Source: Roseomonas xinghualingensis
GTDB taxonomy: Bacteria; Pseudomonadota; Alphaproteobacteria; Acetobacterales; Acetobacteraceae
DNA length: 64,000 nucleotides
Assembly (NCBI RefSeq): GCF_025791835.1
Contig: NZ_JAOXLP010000003.1
Span: 186,001 to 250,000 of the forward strand
Direction: 5' to 3'
Shown here: one piece after another, positions 28,654-38,001 of the stretch
Numbering within the stretch: position 1 is the stretch's first letter
How the letters are laid out: every line of letters begins with the position of its first letter
Made by a program: the position numbers and the translations under genes
Notes under the pieces: generated by a model
The model's input: only the letters and a program-made list of their open reading frames with translations
The model's database searches: none
What the model was told of the DNA's origin: nothing

Positions 28654-29622
28654 GTGAGCCTTCCCCCTGAATTCGCACTGATCGCGCGACACTTCCGCAG
28701 GCTGGCGGGGGAGGGGGCGCTCGACCTTTCCGATGACGCCGCCATCCTGGCCCCGCCCGCCGGGCGGGAGCTGGTTCTGGCGGCGGATGCCCTTGTGGAG
28801 GGCGTCCACTACCTGTCGGAGGACCCGCCGGAGACGATCGGCCGCAAGCTGCTGCGGGTGAACCTCTCCGACCTCGCCGCCATGGGGGCGGAGCCGCTGG
28901 CCTATCTGATGACCACGGCACTGCCGCACGGCACCTCACCGGAATGGCTGGAGGAGTTCACCGCCGGCCTGGCGGCGGACCAGCGCGAGTTCGGCCTTCA
29001 TGTGCTGGGCGGCGATACGGTTTCCGTCCCCGGTCCCGCCTGCCTTTCCCTGACGATCATCGGAACTGTCCCACCCGGCGCGGCACTTCGCCGTGCCGGC
29101 GCCCGGCCGGGTGACGATCTCTGGGTTTCGGGCACGATCGGTGACGGCGCCCTTGGCCTTGCGGTGCTGCAGGGACGGGGACCCGCCGATCCTGAGGGCT
29201 ATCTCGCCCGCCGCTACCGGTTGCCTGAACCGCGCCTCGCCCTTGGGGCCGCGTTGCGGGGCCTTGCGCGGGCCACAATGGATGTCTCGGACGGGTTGGC
29301 GCAGGACCTGGCCCATCTCTGCCGCGCGGGTGGGTTGGGGGCCGTGCTGGAACTGGCCGCGCTGCCGCTCTCGGCCCCGGCCGCCGCCCTGGCGGCGAAG
29401 GATCCTTCCTGGCTGTCCCGTCTTGCCAGCGGCGGCGATGATTACGAACTGCTTTTCGCCGCGGACCCTGCCGATGCGGACCGGGTGAAGGCGGCCGCCA
29501 GCGCGGCGGGCACCCCCGTGACCCGGATCGGGCATTTCGTGAGTGGCGAGGCCGAAGTCACGGTGCTGAACCAGGACAGGAAGGCCGTGGACCTTCAGCG
29601 CGGCGGATGGAGCCACTTCTGA
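28654..29622 (+). CDS. thiL: Thiamine-monophosphate kinase
   Basis: 322 aa, GTG start 15 nt after nusB. It phosphorylates thiamine phosphate to thiamine diphosphate. PurM-like fold: DLSDDAAILAPPAG, LRVNLSDLAAMGAEPLAYL (metal/ATP site), MDVSDGLAQDLAHLCRA, and SGGDDYELLFAA. A short inverted repeat, GAGGCA...TGCCTC, overlaps its stop (29621-29635), where it converges on the MFS gene. Confidence 0.94.
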   Translation: MSLPPEFALIARHFRRLAGEGALDLSDDAAILAPPAGRELVLAADALVEGVHYLSEDPPETIGRKLLRVNLSDLAAMGAEPLAYLMTTALPHGTSPEWLEEFTAGLAADQREFGLHVLGGDTVSVPGPACLSLTIIGTVPPGAALRRAGARPGDDLWVSGTIGDGALGLAVLQGRGPADPEGYLARRYRLPEPRLALGAALRGLARATMDVSDGLAQDLAHLCRAGGLGAVLELAALPLSAPAAALAAKDPSWLSRLASGGDDYELLFAADPADADRVKAAASAAGTPVTRIGHFVSGEAEVTVLNQDRKAVDLQRGGWSHF

Positions 29623-29656
29623 GGCAGGCTGCCTCGGCGGCAGGGAAGGGGCCGGC

Positions 29657-30880
29657 TCAGGCGCCGGCCACCCGCATCCGGAAGGATCCCGTGGCGTAGA
29701 GCGTCACCGCGGCCACGATCAGTGGCGGGACGGAAACCCAGCAGACTGCCTCCCAGCCATAGGTGTTCAGCACCCCCCCGGAGACGAAGGACCCGATCAC
29801 CATGAGCCCGAAGACCAGGAAGTCGTTCAGGCTCTGAACCCGCGTGCGCTCCTCAGGCCGGTGGCATTCGAGGACCATGGCCGAGGCGCCGATAAAGCCA
29901 AAGTTCCAGCCCAGGCCGAGCAGGACCAACGCCAGCCAGAAATGCCCGGTTGTAAGGCCCGAGAGCCCCGCCGCGGCGGCGCAGGCCGTAAGGAAGAGGC
30001 CGGCGAGCACCACCTTGGGGGCGCCAAAGCGCGAGATGATCCGGCCGGTGACGAAGGAGGGGCCGTACATCGCGATGACATGCCATTGCAGTCCGAGATT
30101 CGCGTCTTCCTGCGGAAGCCCGCAGAGGCGCATGGCCAGTGGCGCCGAGGTCATCACGAAATTCATGATGAGGTAGGAGATCGCGCCGGCCGTGACGGCG
30201 CTGATGAAGCGCGGCTGGCGGGCGATTTCGGCCAGCGAGCGCCCGGTGCCGGCTTCCCCCGCCTTCGGCGTCGGCAGGCGGACCCCCAGCAGGATCAACG
30301 CGCAGAGGACCGCGATGCCGGCCTGGGCGACATAGGTGGCGGCGAACAGATAGGGCGGCCAGAGCTCCATCGTGTGGGTGACGAGCTGCGGCCCGATCAC
30401 CCCGGCGAACACGCCCCCGGCCATGACGGCGGAGATGGCGCGGGCGCGGCGCTCCGGCGGGGTGCAGTCAGCGGCGGCGAAGCGGAAGCTCAACACCACG
30501 GCTGCATAGGCACCGCCGAAGAAGGTGGCGGCGCAGAACAGCCAGAAGGACCCCAGCACGACCGCAAGCGCCGCGAGCAGACCTACGAGGACGCCGCACC
30601 CGGTTCCAAGCAGGAAGGCCGCGCGGCGGCCGAAGCGTTGCGCCACGGCTCCGGCGGGCAGGGTACATGCGGCCATGCCCACCACGAAGATGGTGATGGG
30701 AAGGGTGGAAAGCGCCTTATCCGGGGCGAGTGTGTTGCCCACCACGGAGCCGGTCGCATAGACGATGGTGGCGTTGGCTCCGGCCAGGGCCTGGGCGATG
30801 GAGAGCCGCACGACATTGCCGCGCTCATGCGCCATCGCTGGCGCCCGCAATCTGTCGTGCGCTTCCTTGGTGATCGCCAC
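29657..30880 (-). CDS. MFS transporter
   Basis: 407 aa with about 12 hydrophobic segments. The N-terminal half shows VVGMAACTLPAGAVAQRFGRR (MFS loop 2-3 motif); the second half shows VTGRIISRFGAPKVVLAG. GTG at 30880 is used; ATG at 30835 is an alternative. It converges on thiL. The substrate is unknown; drug-efflux-type annotation would be a guess. Confidence 0.85.
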   Translation of the reverse strand: MAITKEAHDRLRAPAMAHERGNVVRLSIAQALAGANATIVYATGSVVGNTLAPDKALSTLPITIFVVGMAACTLPAGAVAQRFGRRAAFLLGTGCGVLVGLLAALAVVLGSFWLFCAATFFGGAYAAVVLSFRFAAADCTPPERRARAISAVMAGGVFAGVIGPQLVTHTMELWPPYLFAATYVAQAGIAVLCALILLGVRLPTPKAGEAGTGRSLAEIARQPRFISAVTAGAISYLIMNFVMTSAPLAMRLCGLPQEDANLGLQWHVIAMYGPSFVTGRIISRFGAPKVVLAGLFLTACAAAAGLSGLTTGHFWLALVLLGLGWNFGFIGASAMVLECHRPEERTRVQSLNDFLVFGLMVIGSFVSGGVLNTYGWEAVCWVSVPPLIVAAVTLYATGSFRMRVAGA

Positions 30881-31102
30881 TTCCGAACGCCCCTTATGAT
30901 GCGGCAGAGCCAGATCATGAGACTAGCTCGTTGCTGTGACGAAGCCAATCCGATGAAATATCATGATTTTTGGGCGCTCGCCTGCCCTGGGGGCGACATT
31001 GCTGACGTTGCGGTGAACGCTTGCCGGGCTTCACCCCGGCGCGGGGTTCATGCCCCCGCGTCGTGGCGGCGCTCTCCGTGCCATCCGAAGCGCGGCGTGC
31101 GG

Positions 31103-31124
31103 CCGGCCGGTTGAGCCCGGCCGG
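31103..31124 (-). terminator. GC-rich hairpin after bamE
   Basis: An 8-bp stem CCGGCCGG / CCGGCCGG with a 6-nt loop lies just past the bamE stop (minus strand). There is no T-run, so this is a weak call based on position. The rest of the 250-nt gap between bamE and the MFS gene shows no gene. Confidence 0.35.
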
Positions 31125-31130
31125 TACCGA

Positions 31131-31670
31131 TCAGGGGGCCGGCGCGGCCGGACCCGGAGCGTCGGGCTGGGTCGGGGCGGGGCCGAAGCGGCCGATATTA
31201 CCGAAAAGGGCCTGCAGCAGGGAGCGCTCATTGCCCGGAACCGGCGTGGTCCGCTCCACCATCTGCACGCTCTTCATCTCGGACTCGCCGAGTTCACGCA
31301 CGCCCTGGACGACGCCGCCATCGTTGAAGCGGACCACCACGACGCGCTGGTCATTCACCCCCGGCAGCCGGCCCGGGCGGACATGGCTGGTGGCGCTGAT
31401 GTAGTACCACTCGCTCTGATCAAAGGTGGAGGTGGCGGTGGGGGAGCCGAGGAGCGCCGCGACATCGGCGCGGCTGGAGACGTTGGGGACGATCTCCCGC
31501 AGGATCTCGGCATCGACGCGGTTGCCGCGCAGCTCATCCGGGGCACCAAAGAGTGCGCAGCCACCCAATGGCGCGGCGAGCACCAGGGCCAGCAGGGCGG
31601 CGCGCGCAGTTCGGCGCCGCGGCTCGGGGTGCGGGGCGGGCGGATTGACGGGGACGTTCGGGCGGGCCAT
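31131..31670 (-). CDS. bamE: Outer membrane protein assembly factor BamE (SmpA/OmlA)
   Basis: 179 aa from the ATG at 31670; upstream in-frame codons to 31748 are not family-like. A lipoprotein signal with lipobox APLGGC is followed by the BamE fold: ILREIVPNVSSRADVAALLGSPTATSTFDQSEWYYIS, then RVVVVRFNDGGVV. It is part of the BAM complex at the inner face of the outer membrane. The C-terminal tail is Pro/Ala rich. It is divergent from the ubiquinol-cytochrome c chaperone gene. Confidence 0.88.
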   Translation of the reverse strand: MARPNVPVNPPAPHPEPRRRTARAALLALVLAAPLGGCALFGAPDELRGNRVDAEILREIVPNVSSRADVAALLGSPTATSTFDQSEWYYISATSHVRPGRLPGVNDQRVVVVRFNDGGVVQGVRELGESEMKSVQMVERTTPVPGNERSLLQALFGNIGRFGPAPTQPDAPGPAAPAP

Positions 31671-31768
31671 CTCGCAGGATCGATTGCCACTGCCCCGCGG
31701 CCCGGTCAACCGATCCTCTCGCCGCGCCGGGCCCGACGGACCGCGCAACGGAAAGCCTGACGAACACC

Positions 31769-32317
31769 ATGGCCCTTTTTGGCCTCATCCGCCGCCGCAC
31801 GCATGAGCGGGCCGGCTTCGCCCTTTACACCGCCGCCGTCTCGGCCGCCCGCGATCCGGCGCTGTTCGGCGAGGATGCGGTGCCGGACACGCTGGAGGGG
31901 CGCTTCGACCTCATCGCGTTGCACGCCGCCCTTCTGGTCCGCCGCCTGCGCCGCGACCCCGACAAGCGTGGCGCCGCCCTGGCCCAGGCCGTCTTCGACG
32001 CCATGTTCGCCGATATGGACCTGAACCTGCGCGAGATGGGCGTGGGCGATATGTCCATAGGCAAGCGTGTTCGCCGCATGTGGGAGGCCTTTCACGGCCG
32101 GGCCCTGGCCTATGAGGCCGCGCTGGAGGTGGGGGACCGTGCGGCGCTGGAGGAGGCGCTGCTCCGCAACGTCTGGGCCGGGGAGGCGCCGGAGGGCGCC
32201 GCCGCCCGCCTGGCCGACCATGGCATGGCGCTGGACGCCGCCCTGGCCACCCAGCCCTTCGAGGGCTTCGTGGCAGGGCTGGCCGATTTCGGCGTCCCGG
32301 TGAAAGGAAGGACATGA
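31769..32317 (+). CDS. Ubiquinol-cytochrome c chaperone family protein
   Basis: 182 aa. Matches the bacterial CBP3/UQCC1-like family, which helps assemble cytochrome b into the bc1 complex: GFALYTAAVSAARDPALFG, LEGRFDLIALHAALLVRRL, AVFDAMFADMDLNLREMGVGD, MWEAFHGRALAY. It overlaps yceD by 4 nt. The bamE (divergent)/chaperone/yceD/rpmF/plsX/fabH order is conserved in related alphaproteobacteria. Confidence 0.9.
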   Translation: MALFGLIRRRTHERAGFALYTAAVSAARDPALFGEDAVPDTLEGRFDLIALHAALLVRRLRRDPDKRGAALAQAVFDAMFADMDLNLREMGVGDMSIGKRVRRMWEAFHGRALAYEAALEVGDRAALEEALLRNVWAGEAPEGAAARLADHGMALDAALATQPFEGFVAGLADFGVPVKGRT

Positions 32318-32808
32318 AGCCCGAGCTGAGCCGTATCCTGCGCCCAGGCGCCGTCGGACCGAAGGGCCGCACCGAGCAGCTCGAGGCGACGCCCGAGGAG
32401 CGCGCCATCCTGGCTGACCGGCTGGGCCTGATCGCGCTGGATGCGCTTTCGGCCAGGCTAGAGCTCGTGCCCGCGCCCGGCGGGGTAATCCGCGCCCGGG
32501 GCATGCTGCGCGCCGCCGTGGTTCAATCCTGCGTGGTGACGCTGGAGCCGGTGCCCCAGACCATCGAGGCCCCGATCGACTGGCGGATCCTGCCTCCGGG
32601 CGAGGAACCGGCCGAGGATCTGGATGACGGGCCCGACGAGATCGAATCCGAGCCGGATGGCTCCATCGAACTCGGGGAGGCGCTGGCCCAGGACCTTGCC
32701 CTCGCGCTGGATCCCTATCCCCGTTCTCCGGGGGCCGAGATACCGGCGGAGGCGATAGACGCCGCCGGCTCGCCCTTCGACGCTCTGCGCGCCCTGAAGA
32801 AGCACTGA
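32314..32808 (+). CDS. yceD: YceD/DUF177 family protein
   Basis: 164 aa. Conserved CVVTLEPVPQTIEAPIDW and acidic stretch DGPDEIESEPDGSIELGEALAQDLALALDPYPR mark the DUF177 family. The gene is almost always just before rpmF and is linked in several bacteria to 23S rRNA/ribosome maturation. 105 nt separate it from rpmF. Confidence 0.9.
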   Translation: MKPELSRILRPGAVGPKGRTEQLEATPEERAILADRLGLIALDALSARLELVPAPGGVIRARGMLRAAVVQSCVVTLEPVPQTIEAPIDWRILPPGEEPAEDLDDGPDEIESEPDGSIELGEALAQDLALALDPYPRSPGAEIPAEAIDAAGSPFDALRALKKH

Positions 32809-32913
32809 ATCACGCAAACACTTGCCCCTGGGCATGGCGGATGGTAAGGCGCGCGCCTCCCAAGAATCCCGTCCGTTCGCGTGACGCGTTGCAATTAGAA
32901 AGGCCCGGCACCG

Positions 32914-33117
32914 ATGGCCGTTCCGAAGAGAAAAGTTTCGCCCTCCCGCCGCGGCATGCGCCGCAGCCATGAGGCCCTGAACAACGAGGCGCATGCTGAG
33001 TGCCCGAACTGCGGCGAGCTGCGCCGTCCGCACAACATCTGCGTCTCTTGCGGCTTCTACGATGGCCGTGAGGTGGTTGCCGCCGGCAAGCCGCTGAAGG
33101 CTGCCGTCCGCGCCTGA
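32914..33117 (+). CDS. rpmF: 50S ribosomal protein L32
   Basis: 67 aa, begins [21 protein letters not shown]. The zinc-ribbon cysteines are intact (CPNCGE and [12 protein letters not shown]). GAAAGG lies upstream at the ribosome-binding position. It starts the conserved rpmF-plsX-fabH fatty-acid/ribosome cluster. Confidence 0.97.
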   Translation: MAVPKRKVSPSRRGMRRSHEALNNEAHAECPNCGELRRPHNICVSCGFYDGREVVAAGKPLKAAVRA

Positions 33118-33173
33118 CCGGACATTCCCGTCTGGTTCGACTGACCCGTCCGAATAGCTGAGGAGCGCCGGAA

Positions 33174-34232
33174 TTGCCCGCATCCGGGGTTGCCGGGCCG
33201 GCGGAGCGTTTCGCGCTCGCGGTCGACGCCATGGGGGGGGATCATGCCCCTGATGTCGTGCTGGACGGGCTTGAGCAGGCGGCGGAGCGTCATCGCGGCG
33301 CCCGCTTCCTGCTGGTGGGCGACGAGGAGCGGCTGAAGGCCGGCCTCGCCACCCGCCCGCGCGCAGCCGCCATCTGCACCATCCGGCATGCGCCGGACGC
33401 CATTCCTGGCGACATGAAGCCCACTGCCGCGCTGCGCGTGCGCCGTGCCTCCATGCGCCTTGCCATCGACGCGGTGGCGGCGGGGGAGGCGGATGCCGTT
33501 GTCTCGGCCGGCAATACCGGCGCGCTGATGGCGCTGGCCAAGATCGTGCTGCGCACCATGCCCGAGATCGACCGGCCGGCGCTTGCCGCCATCGGCCCCT
33601 CGGCGCGCGGGGACGTGGTGCTGCTCGATCTCGGCGCCAACATCTCCTACGAGGCGCGCAACCTGGTCGAGTTCGCGGTGATGGGCGATGCCTTTGCCCG
33701 CGCCGTGCTGGGCCTGACCGCACCGACCATCGGCCTGCTTAATGTCGGCTCCGAGGAGCTGAAGGGCGATGAGCGCATCCGCCATGCGGCGGAGATCCTG
33801 CGCGAGAGTCATATCGGCGCGAATTTCCACGGCTTCGTCGAGGGCCACGACATCACCGCCGGCACGGTCGACGTGGTGGTGACGGATGGCTTCACTGGCA
33901 ATGTCGCGCTGAAGACCGGGGAGGGGGCGCTGAAGCTGGTCGGCAGCCTGCTGCGCCAGGTTTTCAACTCGTCCTTCCCCGCGCGCCTTGGATACCTGCT
34001 CGCCCGCCCGGCGCTCGACCGGCTGCGCGAGTGGATGGACCCCCGCCGCTACAATGGCGCGGTGCTGATCGGACTGAATGGCGTGGTGGTGAAGAGCCAT
34101 GGCGGCACGGATGCCCTTGGCTTTGCCCACGCGGTGGATGTGGCGATGGACATGGTGACGCACGGATTCAACGAGCGCATCCGCACGGGCGTCGCCCTGC
34201 TGGGCCAGAAGCAGCAGATGGTGACCGGCTGA
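33174..34232 (+). CDS. plsX: Phosphate acyltransferase PlsX
   Basis: 352 aa, TTG start preceded by GAGGAGCG; the first residues PASGVAGPAERF are followed by the family start ALAVDAMGGDHAP. It makes acyl-phosphate from acyl-ACP for phospholipid synthesis. Other motifs: SAGNTGALMALAKIVL, LLDLGANISYEARNLVEFAVMG, VVVTDGFTGNVALKTGEG. It overlaps fabH by one base. Confidence 0.95.
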   Translation: MPASGVAGPAERFALAVDAMGGDHAPDVVLDGLEQAAERHRGARFLLVGDEERLKAGLATRPRAAAICTIRHAPDAIPGDMKPTAALRVRRASMRLAIDAVAAGEADAVVSAGNTGALMALAKIVLRTMPEIDRPALAAIGPSARGDVVLLDLGANISYEARNLVEFAVMGDAFARAVLGLTAPTIGLLNVGSEELKGDERIRHAAEILRESHIGANFHGFVEGHDITAGTVDVVVTDGFTGNVALKTGEGALKLVGSLLRQVFNSSFPARLGYLLARPALDRLREWMDPRRYNGAVLIGLNGVVVKSHGGTDALGFAHAVDVAMDMVTHGFNERIRTGVALLGQKQQMVTG

Positions 34233-35185
34233 TGATCCGTTCGGTGATTGCGGGCACGGGCGGCTATCTGCCCGCGCGCAGCCTGAGCAATGATGAGCTG
34301 GCCGCCGAGTTCAACCTCGATACTTCCGATGCCTGGATTAGCGAACGCACCGGCATCCGGCGCCGCCACATGGCTGCCCCCGGCGAATCGACGGCCGACA
34401 TGGCGGCCGCTGCCTGCCGCGAGGCGCTGGCCCAGGCGGGCGCCGAGGCATCCCAGGTGGATGCGATCATCCTGGCCACGGCAACGCCCGATTCCGCTTT
34501 CCCCTCTACCGCCACGCGCGTGCAGCAGAAGCTGGGCATCACGCAGGGCTTCTCCTTCGACATCTCGGCCGCCTGCACGGGCTTCATTTACGCGCTCGGC
34601 GTGGCTGATTCGATGATCCGTGCCGGCAATTGCCGCAACGTGCTGGTGGTTGGTGCCGAGGCCTTCACCCGCATCCTGGACTGGAATGACCGCGGCACCT
34701 GCGTGCTGTTCGGTGACGGCGCCGGCGCCGTGCTGCTGCGCGCCACCGAGGATTCGGGCGAATCGAACCCTCGCGGCATTCTCTCGACCCATCTCCACTC
34801 TGATGGCCGCCATGGCGACATCCTGCAGGTGGAGGGCGGGCTGGTCCGCATGGCAGGGCGAGAGGTGTTCCGCCATGCCGTCTCCAAGCTCGCCTCCGCC
34901 GTGGACGAAGCGCTGGCCCATAATGGCCTTGGGCATTCGGACGTGCAGTGGCTGGTTCCGCACCAAGCGAATCTGCGGATCATCACCGCCATGGGGAAGA
35001 AGCTCGGCCTGCCCTCCGAACAGGTGGTGGTAACGGTGGACCGTCACGCCAACACCTCCGCCGCCTCGATTCCTCTTGCCTTGGCCGAGGCGACGCGGGA
35101 CGGGCGAATCAGGAAGGGTGATCTGGTGCTGATGGAGGCCATCGGCGGCGGGCTTACCTGGGGTGCTGCTCTCGCGCGGTTCTGA
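34232..35185 (+). CDS. fabH: 3-oxoacyl-ACP synthase III (FabH)
   Basis: 317 aa from the ATG overlapping the plsX stop (TGATG). It condenses acetyl-CoA with malonyl-ACP to start fatty acid synthesis. Triad: Cys in FDISAACTGFIYAL, His in WLVPHQANLRI, Asn in DRHANTSAASIPLAL. The N-terminus MIRSVIAGTGGYLPAR and DAWISERTGIRRRH are typical. Confidence 0.96.
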   Translation: MIRSVIAGTGGYLPARSLSNDELAAEFNLDTSDAWISERTGIRRRHMAAPGESTADMAAAACREALAQAGAEASQVDAIILATATPDSAFPSTATRVQQKLGITQGFSFDISAACTGFIYALGVADSMIRAGNCRNVLVVGAEAFTRILDWNDRGTCVLFGDGAGAVLLRATEDSGESNPRGILSTHLHSDGRHGDILQVEGGLVRMAGREVFRHAVSKLASAVDEALAHNGLGHSDVQWLVPHQANLRIITAMGKKLGLPSEQVVVTVDRHANTSAASIPLALAEATRDGRIRKGDLVLMEAIGGGLTWGAALARF

Positions 35186-35311
35186 CCCGCGCGACTCACC
35201 TTGGCATTTCGGCAACACTGCGTGCTGGAGTCCACACTTAGCGCCCGAGTCGATTGACGGCGCCTCGCTCGGACGGTCCAATCCCCCCATGGCGAGAGGG
35301 GGCATGGCCGC

Positions 35312-35620
35312 ATGAACACCATCACCCGCGCGCAGCTGGCCGAGGCGATCTACATGCAGGTCGGCCTGTCTCGGAACGAGAGCGCGGCCCTGCTCGAGGA
35401 CGTACTCAACCGGATCTCCACGACACTGGAGAGCGGGGAGGCGGTGAAGCTTTCGGCTTTCGGAACCTTCACCGTCCGGCAGAAGGCCCAGCGGATCGGG
35501 CGTAACCCCAAGACGGGCGTGGAGGTGCCGATCACCCCTCGCCGCGTTCTCTCCTTCCGCGCCAGCCAGGTGCTGAAGGCCCGCATCAACGGCGAGACGC
35601 CGCCGCGGGGTGAGGACTGA
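35312..35620 (+). CDS. ihfA: Integration host factor subunit alpha
   Basis: 102 aa HU/IHF fold. It begins [21 protein letters not shown] and has the DNA-binding arm [25 protein letters not shown] with the intercalating Pro. IHF bends DNA and is also a cofactor in many tyrosine-integrase reactions, such as the one at tRNA-Pro 0.5 kb away. A possible promoter (TTGACG at 35254, 17-nt spacer) lies in the gap after fabH. Confidence 0.95.
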   Translation: MNTITRAQLAEAIYMQVGLSRNESAALLEDVLNRISTTLESGEAVKLSAFGTFTVRQKAQRIGRNPKTGVEVPITPRRVLSFRASQVLKARINGETPPRGED

Positions 35621-35631
35621 GCAGGAGCGCG

Positions 35632-36096
35632 ATGAGCGGCATGAGCGTGCTTGGCGAGATCACCCCAGCTTCCCCCGAAGAGCTGAGCGAGGGCGTTCCG
35701 GAAACCCCGGCGCGCGCGCGCAAGTCCCCGAATGCCTTCCGCACCATCAGCGAGGTGGCGGAGGATCTGCATATCCCGCAGCACGTGCTGCGTTTCTGGG
35801 AGACGAAGTTCCCCCAGCTGAAGCCGCTGAAGCGCGGGGGCGGGCGCCGTTATTACCGCCCGGAGGATATCAATCTCCTGCGCCGGATCGGCGACCTTCT
35901 CTATACCCAGGGCTACACCATCAAGGGCGTGCAGCGCCTGCTGCGCGAAGGTGGGCTTGAGGGCGTGGAAGCCGCGGGGGAGGGAGATGATTCGCCCCTG
36001 CCGGAGCCATTGGCCGGGGGCACGGAGCTGCGCGCCTGCCTGGACGAACTGGAGGAGATCGCGGCAGCCCTCAAGGCACTCACCGCATTACGCTGA
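35632..36096 (+). CDS. MerR family transcriptional regulator
   Basis: 154 aa, 11 nt after ihfA; the start follows CAGGAGCGCG. The MerR-type HTH is [30 protein letters not shown] followed by [37 protein letters not shown]. The C-terminal region is short and acidic, without metal-binding cysteines. This ihfA-merR pair next to tRNA-Pro is conserved in alphaproteobacteria; its targets are not established by the sequence. Confidence 0.92.
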   Translation: MSGMSVLGEITPASPEELSEGVPETPARARKSPNAFRTISEVAEDLHIPQHVLRFWETKFPQLKPLKRGGGRRYYRPEDINLLRRIGDLLYTQGYTIKGVQRLLREGGLEGVEAAGEGDDSPLPEPLAGGTELRACLDELEEIAAALKALTALR

Positions 36097-36162
36097 GAAG
36101 CGAGAATATTAAGCCCGGACGGGGTTGAGGGGCGGGCGGACGGGTGCTAGATCCCGCGGCGT

Positions 36163-36239
36163 CGGAGCGTAGCGCAGCCTGGTAGCGCATCAGTCTGGGG
36201 GACTGGGGGTCGTGGGTTCGAATCCCGCCGCTCCGACCA
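36163..36239 (+). tRNA. tRNA-Pro (GGG)
   Basis: 77 nt including encoded CCA. Acceptor CGGAGCG pairs with CGCTCCG; the D arm is GCGC..GCGC; the anticodon stem TCAGT/ACTGG encloses CTGGGGG, giving anticodon GGG at about 36197-36199; the T arm GTGGGTTCGAATCCCGC is intact. A tyrosine integrase gene starts 118 nt downstream, so the 3' end is the probable attL crossover. Confidence 0.97.
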
Positions 36240-36356
36240 TTCTTCCCCCGCCTTTCCAAGATAGAACAACGACTTGAGTGTTCCCTTGGATACCCCTTTT
36301 GTTCTCTTTTGATCGCTCTGGTATCCTCCCGGCGGTAGCCAGGTGGTAGCCGGACA

Positions 36357-37787
36357 GTGCGAATTACAAAGCGGGCATGCGAGGAACTGGCGAAAAGCCA
36401 GGCTTTCGAAAAGCGGACGGTCCACTGGGACCAGGAGCTTCGTGGATTCGGCCTACGGGTGAATGGCCCTGGGCGCCTTTCCTTCGTCCTGAAATACCGC
36501 GTTCGCGGCGATAAGCAGCAGCGATACTTCACCCTCGGCGACTGGCCGGCTGTGGCGCCCGATTCCGCTCGCCGTGAAGCAGCGACCATCAAGGTGGCCG
36601 CTGCACGCGGTCAGGATCTCATCGCCGAGCGGAGACTGGAGGCCGAGACAGCTGCCCAGGCGCGCAAGGAGGAGAAGCGGCGCGCGCTCCCTGTCTCAGA
36701 GCTGCTGGATGCCTGGCGTGCGGCGACCGAGGCGGAGATCGCCCGCAAGGCGGCTGAGGATCGGAGTGTCCTCTACGAGCGCGAGTTGCTCCGGCTTGAG
36801 GAGAAGATCCTGCGGCCGGCGATCGGCAAGGCGACGGTAGGCAGTCTGGACCCGCTATGCTTCCAGGCGCTGATCGAGGTGCAGACCTCTGTCAGCACCG
36901 CCCGGAACCTGCGGAACCTGCTCGTTCGCTTCATTCGGTTCACTCGGGCCCGCTTGGTGCTGCAGGGCATCACCGTGCACTGGCCGGCTTCGTTCGAGGT
37001 GGCTGCGCGGCCTGTCAGCCGCAGCTTCCGCTTCTCCCTGGAGGAGACCGCACGGATATGGATCGCCGCCGGTGCCCTGGGCCGGCGCGGCGCCCTTGTG
37101 CGCTTCATGTTGCTGACCGGATGCCGGCGGATCGAGGCGCAGAAGGTCCAGCGTGCCCATTTGGTGCTGAACGACCCGACGAATGGCCCCTATTGGGCTC
37201 AGCCCAGCCATCTGGTGAAGAACAGCCTCTTCCACCGCGTGCCGCTCTCAGGGCCGGCGGTTGCCCTTGTGTCCTGGCTCCCGGACCGGGGGATCGATCG
37301 GCACCGTGACGTATCGCCGCTGCTCTTTGCGGGGCGGGGAGGGAAGCTGGTTGGAGACTGGACTGTCATCCGCCGCGCCCTGCTGGAAGGGGCGGGACTG
37401 ACCCAGGGCACCCTGCACGACTTCCGGCGCACGATCGTCTCGACACTTGGTGACAATGGCTTCGACCCGCAGGTCGCGGACAGCCTGCTGAATCACGCGG
37501 CAGCCACCACAATGAGTGGGGTGATGAGCGTCTACCAGGTGTCGGAGTTCTGGAAGAAGAAGCGCCAAGCCATCGATCTCTGGACCCGGCTGCTGATGAA
37601 GGAGGTGGCTCGCCTGCAAGGGGTGAAGCCCCGGGATGTCTGGCGGTTTAGCGAGCCCTTCGAGGATGCACGAATCCGGCGCCCTGAGCGCGCAGGCACG
37701 AGGGCCCAAAAGCGCGCCCAGCGGCGGCGAGTTACTGCTGACGAGGAGCTGCCCGCCCCTTTGTTGCTGGCCTCAACTCTTCCCTGA
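36357..37787 (+). CDS. Tyrosine recombinase / phage integrase
   Basis: 476 aa, GTG start. The N-terminal DUF4102-like arm-binding domain (WDQELRGFGLRVN, LSFVLKYRVRGDKQQRYFTLGDW) places it in the P4/tRNA-targeting family. The catalytic residues are Arg257 (LTGCRRIEAQ), His354 and Arg357 (LHDFRRT), the HXXW-position His in LLNHAAATT, and Tyr393 (MSVYQVSEF). It would insert the phage into tRNA-Pro. The C-terminal ~70 residues are a basic extension. The last 56 nt overlap the opposite-strand excisionase-like gene. Confidence 0.93.
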   Translation: MRITKRACEELAKSQAFEKRTVHWDQELRGFGLRVNGPGRLSFVLKYRVRGDKQQRYFTLGDWPAVAPDSARREAATIKVAAARGQDLIAERRLEAETAAQARKEEKRRALPVSELLDAWRAATEAEIARKAAEDRSVLYERELLRLEEKILRPAIGKATVGSLDPLCFQALIEVQTSVSTARNLRNLLVRFIRFTRARLVLQGITVHWPASFEVAARPVSRSFRFSLEETARIWIAAGALGRRGALVRFMLLTGCRRIEAQKVQRAHLVLNDPTNGPYWAQPSHLVKNSLFHRVPLSGPAVALVSWLPDRGIDRHRDVSPLLFAGRGGKLVGDWTVIRRALLEGAGLTQGTLHDFRRTIVSTLGDNGFDPQVADSLLNHAAATTMSGVMSVYQVSEFWKKKRQAIDLWTRLLMKEVARLQGVKPRDVWRFSEPFEDARIRRPERAGTRAQKRAQRRRVTADEELPAPLLLASTLP

Positions 37788-38001
37788 GCCACTCCTCAAG
37801 GCTGCTGGGGAGGTAGTAGGCGAACTTCCCCAGCTTGTGGTGCTGAGGTCCCCTGCCAGCTGCCGCCCACTTCCGGAGCTGCAGTTCCGTGATGGTCGTG
37901 TATCCGTGGTCATGGAACCAGGACACAGCGGCCTCGCGTGTGAGACCCTTCTCGACCGGCGGAGCCTTCGGCAGCTCGGCAATCCGCTCACGCTTCGGCA
38001 T
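37732..38001 (-). CDS. Excisionase-like / AlpA-type DNA-binding protein
   Basis: 89 aa. The segment LTREAAVSWFHDHGYTTITELQLRKWAAAGRGPQHHKLGKFAYYLPSSLEEWL is a winged MerR/AlpA-like helix-turn-helix, as in phage Xis proteins. It is the last gene of the leftward early operon and converges on the integrase with overlap, which is a common int/xis layout. The Xis role is inferred. Confidence 0.65.
   Translation of the reverse strand: MPKRERIAELPKAPPVEKGLTREAAVSWFHDHGYTTITELQLRKWAAAGRGPQHHKLGKFAYYLPSSLEEWLREELRPATKGRAAPRQQ

Noticed and set aside
36240..36356. A small gene between tRNA-Pro and the integrase
   Set aside because: No frame with a start signal; the segment looks like the attachment and promoter region.
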